Of a stretch of 64,000 bases of DNA, positions 19,517 through 28,061 are shown one piece after another. The DNA lies in the NCBI GenBank assembly GCA_050633525.1, contig JBOEGR010000024.1, positions 1 to 64,000 on the forward strand, written 5' to 3'. The DNA is from CANLBN01 sp050633525 (GTDB lineage Bacteria; Pseudomonadota; Gammaproteobacteria; Pseudomonadales; Cellvibrionaceae). Position numbers and translations under genes: made by a program. Each line of letters opens with the position of its first letter. Position 1 is the first letter of the stretch. The notes under the pieces were generated by a model, which was not told the DNA's origin, searched no databases, and saw only the letters and a program-made list of their open reading frames with translations.

Positions 19517-19545
19517 TTGCATGACACAAAAAACAACTGTATAAA
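19517..19545 (+). promoter_or_regulatory. Sigma-70 promoter of lexA
   Basis: TTGCAT (19517-19522), 17-nt spacer, TATAAA (19540-19545). The -10 lies inside the first SOS box, so bound LexA would block RNA polymerase. Confidence 0.65.
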
Positions 19546-19587
19546 TACTCAGGTACTGTATAAAAAAACAAGTGTTCAAGCATACAG
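19537..19587 (+). promoter_or_regulatory. Three tandem SOS (LexA) boxes upstream of lexA
   Basis: Matches to the CTGT-N8-ACAG consensus: CTGT-ATAAATAC-TCAG (19537-19552), CTGT-ATAAAAAA-ACAA (19556-19571) and GTGT-TCAAGCAT-ACAG (19572-19587). Each has one mismatch in the outer tetramers; the first two have AT-rich spacers as in strong boxes, the third is weaker. Two adjacent boxes are the classical layout for lexA autoregulation. Confidence 0.8.
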
Positions 19588-19698
19588 CCATGAGTAGAAG
19601 TTAAATCCAAGTGGCTGAAACAAACTTAAACACAGGCGGCTTAAGAGACAAACCTATTAGCACGACGACACAATCATAGATTTTCAAAGGAGAATACC

Positions 19699-20304
19699 AT
19701 GATCAAACTGACATCCAGACAACAGCAAGTATTACAGTTGATCAAAGACCATATCGGTGAAACAGGTTACCCACCCACTAGAGCGGATATAGCTAGACAA
19801 CTAGGCTTTAAGTCGGCCAATGCTGCAGAGGAACACTTACGTGCTTTGGCAAGAAAAGGGGTGATAGAAATTGTTCCTGGCGCCTCGAGAGGTATCCGCT
19901 TACCTGAGGAAGAAAATCCTGGTATACCTATTGTTGGACGTGTTGCTGCTGGTAGCCCTATCTTAGCGCAAGAGCATATCGAAGATTACTGTGACCTTAC
20001 GCCCACATTTTTCTCTCCTAATGCCGATTATTTTTTGCGAGTTCATGGAGAAAGCATGATAGATATTGGTATCTTTGACGGCGACTTACTTGCGGTCCAC
20101 CGAACGGAGCAAGCAAGAAACGGGCAAGTAGTGGTAGCCAGAATAGGTGAAGAAGTCACTGTAAAGCGCTACCAAAAAGAAGCCAATAGCCCCATCGTTA
20201 CACTCATTGCAGAAAATCCAGAGTTCGACCCTATTGAGGTTAACTTACAAGAAGAAGACTTTGCCATTGAGGGGCTCAGTGTTGGTGTATTGCGTCAGCA
20301 CTAA
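19699..20304 (+). CDS. lexA: LexA repressor
   Basis: SOS repressor of 201 residues whose numbering matches E. coli: helix-turn-helix DNA-binding domain 1-70, cleavage bond Ala84-Gly85 (GRVAAGSP), catalytic Ser119 (HGESM) and Lys156 (VTVKRY). On DNA damage, RecA filaments trigger self-cleavage and derepress targets. AAAGGAG lies eight bases before the ATG. Tandem LexA boxes cover its promoter, so it is self-regulated. sulA follows after 108 bp without a box of its own, so the two probably form one operon as in Pseudomonas. The last codons lie in a 15-bp degenerate tandem repeat. Confidence 0.98.
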   Translation: MIKLTSRQQQVLQLIKDHIGETGYPPTRADIARQLGFKSANAAEEHLRALARKGVIEIVPGASRGIRLPEEENPGIPIVGRVAAGSPILAQEHIEDYCDLTPTFFSPNADYFLRVHGESMIDIGIFDGDLLAVHRTEQARNGQVVVARIGEEVTVKRYQKEANSPIVTLIAENPEFDPIEVNLQEEDFAIEGLSVGVLRQH

Positions 20305-20352
20305 TCGCTTCAACGCTAAGTGCTTTAATACTAAGTACTTTAATACCATGCG
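20293..20352 (+). repeat. 15-bp degenerate tandem repeat spanning the lexA stop
   Basis: Four 15-bp units: CGTCAGCACTAATCG, CTTCAACGCTAAGTG, CTTTAATACTAAGTA, CTTTAATACCATGCG. The first contains the last LexA codons and the TAA; identity is highest between units 2 and 3. Seen directly; it looks like gene-end slippage duplication. Confidence 0.75.
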
Positions 20353-20412
20353 GTGAGACTTAAGTATTGAATCCGTAATACTTTCAAATTTAGTTTTGCA
20401 TTTGAGGAAAAT

Positions 20413-20886
20413 ATGATGAACACAGCAATCAATTATCATGGCCGCTCAGCGGTACAGGCTTATATAGAGCCAGAAGTGAGAAATGAAACTCAAGTGCAAA
20501 AGTCTCACATTAGCAGAGTGACTGAAGTAATTATTCCCCAAACAAGCAATAGAGATAATATTATATTGCCTCTAGTGGCATCCATGACAAAGCAAAAGAC
20601 GGCCTCCAATCAAGAAAAAAACCAAGACCGTTGGGTAACGTGGATCACTGATCGTAAACCTAGCTATCAACAACTAAAAGCATTTGGGGCAAATGCTAAT
20701 TCGCTCCGAATTATTCACGTAGAAGAAAGTAAGGATAATCGTTGGATTATTTGGGATGCATTAAACACGGGTAATAGTCATACCGTAATAGCAGACACAC
20801 ATCTCTTAAACAGTGGCGATATTGCTGAAATGGAAGCAGCAGCGAGCAATGGCCGCTGCACAGGAACACTGGTACGTTCGCACTAG
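20413..20886 (+). CDS. sulA: Cell division inhibitor SulA
   Basis: SOS-induced inhibitor that blocks FtsZ assembly. The 157-residue protein has a variable N-terminal half and the conserved SulA core DRWVTWITDRKPSYQQLKAFGAN...LRIIHVEESKDNRWIIWDAL...GNSHTVIA. Two ATG codons stand next to each other at the start behind TGAGGA. It lies 108 bp downstream of lexA on the same strand and no CTGT-N8-ACAG box was found in that gap, so control probably comes from the lexA promoter. The pairing lexA-sulA is the Pseudomonas arrangement. Confidence 0.9.
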   Translation: MMNTAINYHGRSAVQAYIEPEVRNETQVQKSHISRVTEVIIPQTSNRDNIILPLVASMTKQKTASNQEKNQDRWVTWITDRKPSYQQLKAFGANANSLRIIHVEESKDNRWIIWDALNTGNSHTVIADTHLLNSGDIAEMEAAASNGRCTGTLVRSH

Positions 20887-20939
20887 CGTAAGTTATCATT
20901 GACACAAACTGTATTGATAAAATTAAAACAGTTAACCCA

Positions 20940-21521
20940 TCAATACTCTGCTTGGTTACCCCTCTGATCACTGATGAATAATTGAAAATCATCAATTATA
21001 TTCATTACATCAGCTGAATTATTCAAATCAATTGTATTTACCTTATCACTGCTTACAGCTATCAGCTGAGCGTCAACAATTCTTTCATTGGTTTGATCAT
21101 TAACAGAACCACTTGTCGAATTCCGAGATGAAATAGCAACATCTTGGTCAGTGGAATCAGCTACAATCAAGCTCGTTAAAGACATCGGCATTTTTGACAC
21201 TTCAAATAGAATATTACCTCGACTCTCACCCCACCTTTTAAGTAATAGAAATTCGCTTAATGCTCCAAGGTCCATATTCTTTGCATTCAATGCACTAGAC
21301 AAATCAAGGCTAGCATATTCAATAGAGGGCTTACTGTAATAAGCTAACAATTCATTTAAGTAACTATAAACAGCAAAATGAAACTGAATCAACGCTGACT
21401 CAATGATTGCATTGCGCCCAACGGGTGTTGTATTGATCTTTGTGGAAGTATCAATGACTAATAAAGATTTTGCCGCAGCTAAGCGACGGTTCACTTGCTG
21501 CGCATAAGTTGTATCTCGCAT
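20940..21521 (-). CDS. DUF6586-like protein downstream of topA
   Basis: Cytosolic protein of 193 residues without signal or membrane helices. The frame is open further upstream into topA, but that part is a lysine-rich shadow of the topA tail; the ATG at 21521, 20 bp after the topA stop, gives the sensible N-terminus MRDTTYAQQVNRRLAAA. Helical N-terminal half (AIIESALIQFHFAVYSYLNELL), then a polar Ser/Asp-rich region. Pseudomonas carries a similar unknown gene at the same place beside topA and lexA-sulA. Function is unknown; cotranscription with topA is likely. Confidence 0.65.
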   Translation of the reverse strand: MRDTTYAQQVNRRLAAAKSLLVIDTSTKINTTPVGRNAIIESALIQFHFAVYSYLNELLAYYSKPSIEYASLDLSSALNAKNMDLGALSEFLLLKRWGESRGNILFEVSKMPMSLTSLIVADSTDQDVAISSRNSTSGSVNDQTNERIVDAQLIAVSSDKVNTIDLNNSADVMNIIDDFQLFISDQRGNQAEY

Positions 21522-21540
21522 GGTGACCCAAGTACCTACA

Positions 21541-24297
21541 CTATTTTTCTTTCGTCTTTTTAGCTGTTGCCTTTTTTGTTTTTGCTTTGGCTTTAGTAGA
21601 CTTAGTTTTAGTAGACTTAGCTTTGGTCGATTTGGCTTTAGCTTTCTTTGGTTTAGCTTTAGTCGTACTGGTGACTGACCATTTGCCATTATCGTAGAAA
21701 GCTTTCCAACCCGTCGCTTTACCTTCAACTTCCGATTGAACATATTGCTCTTTGGTCTTACGGCTGTAACGAATGACAGTAGGCAAACCATTTTCATCCG
21801 CAACAGGAGCACTAAATAGAAATTTATATTTAGGGTCGATTTCATCTTGGTGAGGCAAAATTTCGGCGACTAAAGGAGCGCGGGTTTCACGATTTTTAGG
21901 AAACTGGCTAGCAGCTAAAAACAAACCACTGGCGCCATCACGTAATATATAAGTATCCTCTACTTTTTCACACTGTAGTTCCGGCATAGGCACAGGATCC
22001 ATTTTAGGTGGAGCAGCTTCACCATTGCGCAATAGCTTACGCGTATTTTTACACTCGTCATTAGTGCAACCAAAATACTTACCAAAACGGCCCGTTTTGA
22101 GCTGCATATCACTGCCGCATTTATCACATTCCAAAAGAGGGCCATCGTAGCCTTTAATTTTAAAACTACCCTCTTCTATTTCATATCCAGAACAGTCTGG
22201 GTTATTACCACAAATGTGTAATTTATTTTTTTCATCTAATAAATAACTGTCCATTGCCGTATTGCATAGCTTACAACGGCGCTTGTGCCTTAGTTGATGG
22301 ATCTCAGCTTCTTCCGCCTGCTCTTCATCATCAACACTGACAACCTCATCACCAGAGACTAAATTCATTGTACTTTTGCAACGTTCTTTTGGCGGTAAGG
22401 CATAACCAGAACACCCTAAAAATACACCCGTGCTACCGGTACGAATTTGCATAGGGCGACCACAAGTATTACATTCAATACTCGTTTCTGTAGGTGAATT
22501 ACTGCGCATTCCACCTTCACTCGATTGCGCCTGTTCTAACTTCTGCACAAAATCGGAATAGAATTGATTGAGCAGATCCCGCCACTTCAATTTATCATCC
22601 GCAACATCATCAAGTGACTCTTCCATATTCGCGGTAAAGCTATAGTCCATTAGCTCAGTAAAATTCTCAACCAAACGGTCTGTAACAATATCCCCCATTT
22701 TTTCAGCAAAAAACCGTCGGTTTTCTACTCGCACATAACCTCGATCTTGAATAGTGGAAATAATCGATGCATACGTAGAGGGGCGCCCTATTCCTCGTTT
22801 TTCTAATTCTTTTACAAGGCTGGCTTCGGTATAACGTGCGGTTGGCTTTGTGAAATGTTGTTTTGGGTCTAGTTTATTTAAATCTAATGTGTCGCCTACT
22901 TTGACATCCGGCAAGACAATATCATCGTCTTTTTTCGATGCGCTGGCTTGAACACGCATAAAACCATCAAAACGGATAATGCGTCCACGTGCCCTTAATT
23001 CAAAATCATCAGCATGAATAACGATAGACGTACTCGTAAATTCCGCCGGTGTCATTTGGCATGCCACAAATTGTTGCCATATCAAGGCATACAAACGTTC
23101 TGCATCACGCTCCATTCCCGCAAGCTGTGTTGGTAACACTGTAACACTAGATGGCCTGATGGCTTCGTGAGCCTCTTGGGCACCTTCTTTACTGCTATAG
23201 CTATTGGCTTGCTTGGGCAAATAGCGCTCACCGTATTGATCAAGTATGTAGTCACGACAATTACTCACCGCTTCCTGACTCAAATTGGTTGAGTCGGTAC
23301 GCATATATGTGATGTATCCAGCCTCATAGAGCCTCTGGGCCATCATCATCGTTTTCTTAACGCCATAACCTAAACGCGTGCTAGCTGCCTGCTGTAACGT
23401 CGAGGTGATGTAAGGTGCCGATGGTTTCGAGCTAGTTGGCTTATCATCACGCTTAGCAACTTCGTAACGCGCTTTTTCCAATAATGAAACCGCAGCCATC
23501 GCATCATCGCGATTATCAGGTCTAAAGTTACTGCCTTTAAACTTTTTAACCTCACAACGCAGACCCTGCTCACTCGCACTTTTAAGCTGAGCGGCGATAT
23601 CCCAATACTCTTCCGGAATAAAAGCACGAATCTCACGCTCACGCTCAACGACTAAACGCAGCGCAACTGACTGTACACGGCCAGCAGACAAGCCTCTGGC
23701 GATTTTCTCCCATAACAAAGGGGATACCATGTAACCCACTATTCGATCAAGGAAGCGCCGTGCCTGCTGTGCATCAACTCGACTTTGATCTAGCTGCCCA
23801 GGGGACTCAAATGCTTTCTGAATGGCTGATTTGGTAATCTCGTTGAAAACAACACGTCTGTAACGAGTCTCGTCTCCGCCTATCGCTTGTTGTAGGTGCC
23901 AAGCAATCGCCTCTCCTTCTCTATCCAAATCCGTTGCAAGATAAATGGTATCGGCGTTTTCTGCTAGCTTCTGCAGCTCATCAACAACTTTTTCCTTACC
24001 TGGCAAGATTTCATAATGCGCTTTCCAATCCTGCTCAGGATCAATACCCATGCGCTTAACGAGTTGCTCTTTAGACTTTTTAGCCTTATGAGCAATTTTG
24101 GCTTCGGGTGATAGCTTTCGAGTGATTGCCGCCTGACGAGCACGCTCTTTCGGGTCGACTGGTGCTTTCTTAGAACCACTCGTGGGTAGATCTCGGATAT
24201 GCCCCACACTGGATTTCACAATGAAATCTTTGCCAAGGTACTTATTAATGGTTTTTGCTTTAGCGGGTGACTCCACTATCACAAGTGATTTAGACAT
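21541..24297 (-). CDS. topA: DNA topoisomerase I
   Basis: Type IA topoisomerase of 918 residues that relaxes negative supercoils. The Toprim domain begins MSKSLVIVESPAKAKTI and includes DLDREGEAIAWHL; catalytic Tyr331 lies in ITYMRTDSTNLS. Three C-terminal zinc-ribbon domains follow, each with a Cys4 set (CNTCGRP...GCSGYALPPKERC; CKLCNTA...CGNNPDC; CDKCGSD...GCTNDEC), and a basic tail from about 880 built of KAKST-type 5-residue repeats, as in Pseudomonas TopA. The tail is likely to bind DNA or RNA polymerase. Upstream lies a 330-bp gene-free region. Confidence 0.97.
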   Translation of the reverse strand: MSKSLVIVESPAKAKTINKYLGKDFIVKSSVGHIRDLPTSGSKKAPVDPKERARQAAITRKLSPEAKIAHKAKKSKEQLVKRMGIDPEQDWKAHYEILPGKEKVVDELQKLAENADTIYLATDLDREGEAIAWHLQQAIGGDETRYRRVVFNEITKSAIQKAFESPGQLDQSRVDAQQARRFLDRIVGYMVSPLLWEKIARGLSAGRVQSVALRLVVEREREIRAFIPEEYWDIAAQLKSASEQGLRCEVKKFKGSNFRPDNRDDAMAAVSLLEKARYEVAKRDDKPTSSKPSAPYITSTLQQAASTRLGYGVKKTMMMAQRLYEAGYITYMRTDSTNLSQEAVSNCRDYILDQYGERYLPKQANSYSSKEGAQEAHEAIRPSSVTVLPTQLAGMERDAERLYALIWQQFVACQMTPAEFTSTSIVIHADDFELRARGRIIRFDGFMRVQASASKKDDDIVLPDVKVGDTLDLNKLDPKQHFTKPTARYTEASLVKELEKRGIGRPSTYASIISTIQDRGYVRVENRRFFAEKMGDIVTDRLVENFTELMDYSFTANMEESLDDVADDKLKWRDLLNQFYSDFVQKLEQAQSSEGGMRSNSPTETSIECNTCGRPMQIRTGSTGVFLGCSGYALPPKERCKSTMNLVSGDEVVSVDDEEQAEEAEIHQLRHKRRCKLCNTAMDSYLLDEKNKLHICGNNPDCSGYEIEEGSFKIKGYDGPLLECDKCGSDMQLKTGRFGKYFGCTNDECKNTRKLLRNGEAAPPKMDPVPMPELQCEKVEDTYILRDGASGLFLAASQFPKNRETRAPLVAEILPHQDEIDPKYKFLFSAPVADENGLPTVIRYSRKTKEQYVQSEVEGKATGWKAFYDNGKWSVTSTTKAKPKKAKAKSTKAKSTKTKSTKAKAKTKKATAKKTKEK

Positions 24298-24629
24298 ATC
24301 GACTCTCTGGTAATTTATTATTTTACTGCAAACGCAAGCTGTTCAAAAAACAGACAGGCATTCACGTAAATACTATAGCGGTGGGCATATATAAGACCTG
24401 ATTAGGCTCTGGTCAAGTAATTTATCTATCGATCAACTCTTATACCGGTATATATAGGGGGGGGTATCGCGCCTCTATACCTCAAAAAAAGAAGATCCAA
24501 TCAACATTAAATATAGACCATAAGTGATTGATTTAAAATAATAAAAAAATACTTTAAGAAAACGTTTTTGGTGCCGATAACCTAATAGCAGAAACACTTT
24601 TTATTTTTTTCATCAACGGCAATCAATTT
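24298..24629. promoter_or_regulatory. Divergent topA/24630 intergenic region with palindrome and G8 tract
   Basis: No gene. Holds the perfect 12-bp palindrome TATACCGGTATA (24441-24452) followed directly by an AT stretch and eight G (24457-24464). Homopolymeric G tracts are rare in AT-rich intergenic DNA and can be unstable. Promoters of both divergent genes should lie here; none could be fixed. Confidence 0.45.
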
Positions 24630-25475
24630 ATGTCTGCTTTTGCCAGCCTAATACTGCTTATCGCTATTGCCGCTATGGCAATGGCCGTGGTCGCCTATAG
24701 CAATTACAAGGTCGAGCAGGATAAAAAGACCAGACAAAAATTACAGAAACTAAGAGCGAGAGCAGAAGAACTAGAAGACATGGTTATGGCTTTAGACCAT
24801 GTCTGTGAAAGTCGAATGATCTGTAAATTAATCAATGACGAAATCATCGAACTCTATGAAACAATGATAGAAATTGACAGTAGCGCTGGATATCTAAAAG
24901 CGGGTTACGCTAATGCTAAAGTACGCTCTGAAGACTTAAGTAATGAAATGGCACCCCGTCAGTTAACAAGGCTATGTAATAGTGACGCGCAGATAGCGCG
25001 ACTTAGAGCCTATATTAAAGAAGCTTGCAAAATTATTAGAATGCAACATAGCCACGGCAAAATCTCAACAACTGAACTACAAAACTTCACGCACGAACTA
25101 GAGTGGTATGACTTACAGGTCTATGTGATTTCTAACATTGTTCAAGGTCACAAAGCTTATACCAAGCAAGATATCATGACCGCGAATGCATTTTATAAAA
25201 AAGCGCAGATTGAATTGACACAATCGACACACCCAGACGAACGCCGTCATCAAATGATCAAACAATTGGCGGATGTTATTTTTGGCCGGCGTAAATCTAT
25301 CGACGAAGAACTGATGCCTGAAAGTGAGTTCAATCCAGAAAATACAGTACAAACGATATCTGATGAACAACAAGATGCACTAGAAAAAATGCTAGAGAAT
25401 GCTGACCCCTCAATGATTCCAGAAATTACTGCGGCTATGTTGCAACAACAAGGTAATACACCTCCAGCACAGTAA
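24630..25475 (+). CDS. Membrane-anchored helical protein of unknown function
   Basis: Not recognised. 281 residues: one N-terminal membrane helix (about 4-25), then a highly charged, largely alpha-helical cytoplasmic part (KVEQDKKTRQKLQKLRARA..., coiled-coil-like 30-60; further helices to about 220) and an acidic, Gln-rich C-terminal tail with DALEKMLENADPSMIPEITAAMLQQQ, which looks like a short amphipathic helix. No cysteine-rich or catalytic motif is seen, and no ribosome binding site is obvious before the ATG. The codon usage and length support a real gene. Convergent with the next gene, 19 bp apart. Could be a scaffold or regulator of a membrane process. Confidence 0.7.
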   Translation: MSAFASLILLIAIAAMAMAVVAYSNYKVEQDKKTRQKLQKLRARAEELEDMVMALDHVCESRMICKLINDEIIELYETMIEIDSSAGYLKAGYANAKVRSEDLSNEMAPRQLTRLCNSDAQIARLRAYIKEACKIIRMQHSHGKISTTELQNFTHELEWYDLQVYVISNIVQGHKAYTKQDIMTANAFYKKAQIELTQSTHPDERRHQMIKQLADVIFGRRKSIDEELMPESEFNPENTVQTISDEQQDALEKMLENADPSMIPEITAAMLQQQGNTPPAQ

Positions 25476-25494
25476 TTCACTCTAGCAGGTCAAA

Positions 25495-25965
25495 TTATTC
25501 AGCAATGGCTTTATATAATTGTTTTAAACTCTCTTGAATATCTTCCACGGTCTCCGCTTTTGGGTTTTCCAGCCACCATAGTCTCACCGCTTTTTTATCT
25601 ACCTCAATACCCACCACATCGTCATACAGATTATCGATATAATGCTTAATGGTATTTTCCAAGCCTGTTGGGACTTTTGCTGAATTCTCCAACAACTGCC
25701 ATCGTCCATGAAAATGAATCCCGTGAGAATAGGATTGCTTCAATAATTGCCAAGCGGGAGTATTTTTGGGCAAATCTACGGGGAAGCTATAAACGGCGGT
25801 AGCACGCCCTTCGTAGTCTGACATACGGACTTGGAGCCCTAAACTTGCTGCTTTTTGGCGTAAACTGGCCAAACGTTGGTCACGCCGAGAAGGCTTCATT
25901 ATCATTATAGGCCCCACCACCATAGCAATGGCTAGAACAATAAATACAACGGGCCAATAAGACAT
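25495..25965 (-). CDS. Single-pass membrane protein, unknown
   Basis: Protein of 156 residues with one N-terminal membrane helix (about 4-23, ending PIMIMKPSRRDQR) followed by a basic juxtamembrane stretch and a small soluble alpha/beta domain (LGLQVRMSDYEGRATAVYSFPVDLP... GIEVDKKAVRLWWLENPKAETV). The N-terminal helix plus PSRRDQR recalls YajC, and Pseudomonas relatives sometimes carry such names, but the soluble part is unlike the Sec subunit and I do not adopt it. Located between the unknown helical protein and slt, with slt divergent. Function unknown. Confidence 0.65.
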   Translation of the reverse strand: MSYWPVVFIVLAIAMVVGPIMIMKPSRRDQRLASLRQKAASLGLQVRMSDYEGRATAVYSFPVDLPKNTPAWQLLKQSYSHGIHFHGRWQLLENSAKVPTGLENTIKHYIDNLYDDVVGIEVDKKAVRLWWLENPKAETVEDIQESLKQLYKAIAE

Positions 25966-26110
25966 GTCTATTCCTTAATCAATAATAATAGTCTAATAAA
26001 TATAAGCGCAAGCTAGCTGATTAAACTTAACTAATTATCACATTAAGTCCTAGTAATCAGCATTGATGACGGTATGATGGGGCTAATTCTATCATCAATA
26101 CACCCATTTT

Positions 26111-28057
26111 ATGACCTTCAGACTGCTCATTACTTTTTGCTTCTATTGCATCTTTCTAGGTTCACCTGCTATCGCGTCTCAACGCCATTTTCAGATTAAT
26201 GAAACTCAAAGACAACAATATTTAGATGCCAGAGCATCATTGGAAGGCGGCGATATATCACAGTATCAGAACCTTAAACAGCAATTATCGAATTATGCTT
26301 TATTGCCTTACCTTGAATACCAAGAGCTCAATCGACAGCTAACAAATTTCCCTTATGCTAAAGTTGATCTTTTTTTAGACCAGCATAAAAATTCATACCT
26401 AGGTAATTTGCTACTAAGGAACTGGTTAAGCCAATTAGCCAGCAATAAACGCTGGCACGAATACCGCTCTTATTTTTCGGCAAGCCAAACCTCAACGGCA
26501 CATCGCTGTTTATTTATTTGGTCCAAACTGCAAACCGGCGATAAGAATGCGCTAAAAGATGTTGAAACACTGTGGAATGTCGGCAAGTCTCAGCCAGACG
26601 AATGTGACCCTGTATTTGAGCAGTGGCAGCAAGCAGGTTATTTAAGTGAAGATTTAGTATGGTCGCGCTATGTTAAAGCCTCAATACGAAGTAATGCGAG
26701 ACTAAAACGTTACTTACTACGCTTAATGTCAGCGCAAACCAAATCCATCGCAAACCAATTCCAAGCAGTGCTCAAGAACCCTTCCCTGCTAGAAACAACA
26801 TTACAATACAAAAAAAACCATCCCTATATGCAAGACCTTGTTGTACACGGTCTCAATAAATATATCCGCGTTAATTCCGCAAATGCTTGGGGGCTATGGG
26901 AGTCCTATAGTCGTTACTTCCAATTTTCAACTAAACAATCTAAGCAATTTATATATAAACTCGCAAAGCGCCATGCTTTCGACGCCGAATCCAACCGCGT
27001 TAAGCAATACCTCACTGAACTTAGTCAGGAACAGCAAATTACTGTCACCGAAATTGTAATCAGAGAAGAGCTGCAACAGAGTAACTGGAAAGAAGTCGAT
27101 CGCTGGATTGCCCGCCTACCAAAAGAACACCAACAAACCGAACGCTGGCAATACTGGCAAGCACGAACAAACGAAATACTAGGAAGATCGAAAGAACAAT
27201 TTTTACCTATTTATACACAATTAGCTAAAACACGTAGCTTTTATGGTTTCTTATCGGCCGACTACCTAGACCAAGAGTATAAGTTGCAGCATTCTCCAAC
27301 AGTAGTGGAAGAAGAGCTCGGTAAAACACTTGCAATGAAACCCGGTATTATCAGAGCACGGGAACTATTCTTTCTGGGTAAATTAAACGATGCCCGCCAG
27401 GAGTGGTCCTATGCAACACGTAAGACAGACAAACCATTAACACCAGAAGCGCATCAAGCAGTCGCTAAGCTTGCCTATGAGTGGGGCTGGCACCGCAAAT
27501 CTATTGAATCTATGGCCGCAGCCTCAGCTTGGGATGATGTATCGATTCGCTTTCCCGTCGCTCACAAAGCCATTATCCAGCGTCAGGCGAAGAAAACAAA
27601 CCTCCCCTCTACCTTGCTATTCGCCATTGCACGACAAGAAAGCGCTTGGGAAACCGATGCAAGGTCGAGAGCCGGTGCAATGGGCCTAATGCAGCTTATG
27701 CCTAGAACGGCAAAAGAAACCGCTCGCAAAGCAGGTATTTCACACCGCAGAGACGACCTTTTTGAGCCGGAACATAATATTGCCTTAGGGAGCCGCTATA
27801 TAGGTGAGTTATTAGAACAATATGATAATAATCGCGTTCCGGCTATTGCCGCCTACAATGCCGGTCCACACAGGGTCAATAAATGGTTAAAGCAAACGGA
27901 TAGCCGTTTACCTTACGATGTTTGGATAGAAGTTATTCCATTCGGGGAAACACGAAAATATGTACAGAATGTACTGGCTTATTCTGTTGTTTATGCACAT
28001 CAGATAGGAACCAAGGCTACCCTACTAACCCAAGTTGAAATTAATCGACAGCTCTAA
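26111..28057 (+). CDS. slt: Soluble lytic murein transglycosylase
   Basis: Periplasmic enzyme of 648 residues (E. coli Slt70 family, 645) that cleaves peptidoglycan glycan strands with formation of 1,6-anhydro ends. Signal peptide 1-22 (cut near AIASQ). The long helical superhelix domain (30-450) precedes the lysozyme-like domain: catalytic Glu510 in RQESAWE, then SRAGAMGLMQLMP, AYNAGPHRVNKWLK and the FGETRKYVQNVLAYSVVY motif. Products feed muropeptide recycling, in which NagZ encoded in the same window acts. Convergent with cheV, the stops 4 bp apart. Confidence 0.95.
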   Translation: MTFRLLITFCFYCIFLGSPAIASQRHFQINETQRQQYLDARASLEGGDISQYQNLKQQLSNYALLPYLEYQELNRQLTNFPYAKVDLFLDQHKNSYLGNLLLRNWLSQLASNKRWHEYRSYFSASQTSTAHRCLFIWSKLQTGDKNALKDVETLWNVGKSQPDECDPVFEQWQQAGYLSEDLVWSRYVKASIRSNARLKRYLLRLMSAQTKSIANQFQAVLKNPSLLETTLQYKKNHPYMQDLVVHGLNKYIRVNSANAWGLWESYSRYFQFSTKQSKQFIYKLAKRHAFDAESNRVKQYLTELSQEQQITVTEIVIREELQQSNWKEVDRWIARLPKEHQQTERWQYWQARTNEILGRSKEQFLPIYTQLAKTRSFYGFLSADYLDQEYKLQHSPTVVEEELGKTLAMKPGIIRARELFFLGKLNDARQEWSYATRKTDKPLTPEAHQAVAKLAYEWGWHRKSIESMAAASAWDDVSIRFPVAHKAIIQRQAKKTNLPSTLLFAIARQESAWETDARSRAGAMGLMQLMPRTAKETARKAGISHRRDDLFEPEHNIALGSRYIGELLEQYDNNRVPAIAAYNAGPHRVNKWLKQTDSRLPYDVWIEVIPFGETRKYVQNVLAYSVVYAHQIGTKATLLTQVEINRQL

Positions 28058-28061
28058 ATAG

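Noticed and set aside
20245..20439. Minus-strand frame across the lexA 3-prime end with repeated KHLALKRLVL pattern
   Set aside because: The repeated peptide is only the translation of the 15-bp DNA repeat; no start context or family.
21522..21845. Longer N-terminus for the DUF6586-like protein
   Set aside because: The extra residues are a frame-shifted shadow of the TopA lysine-rich tail.
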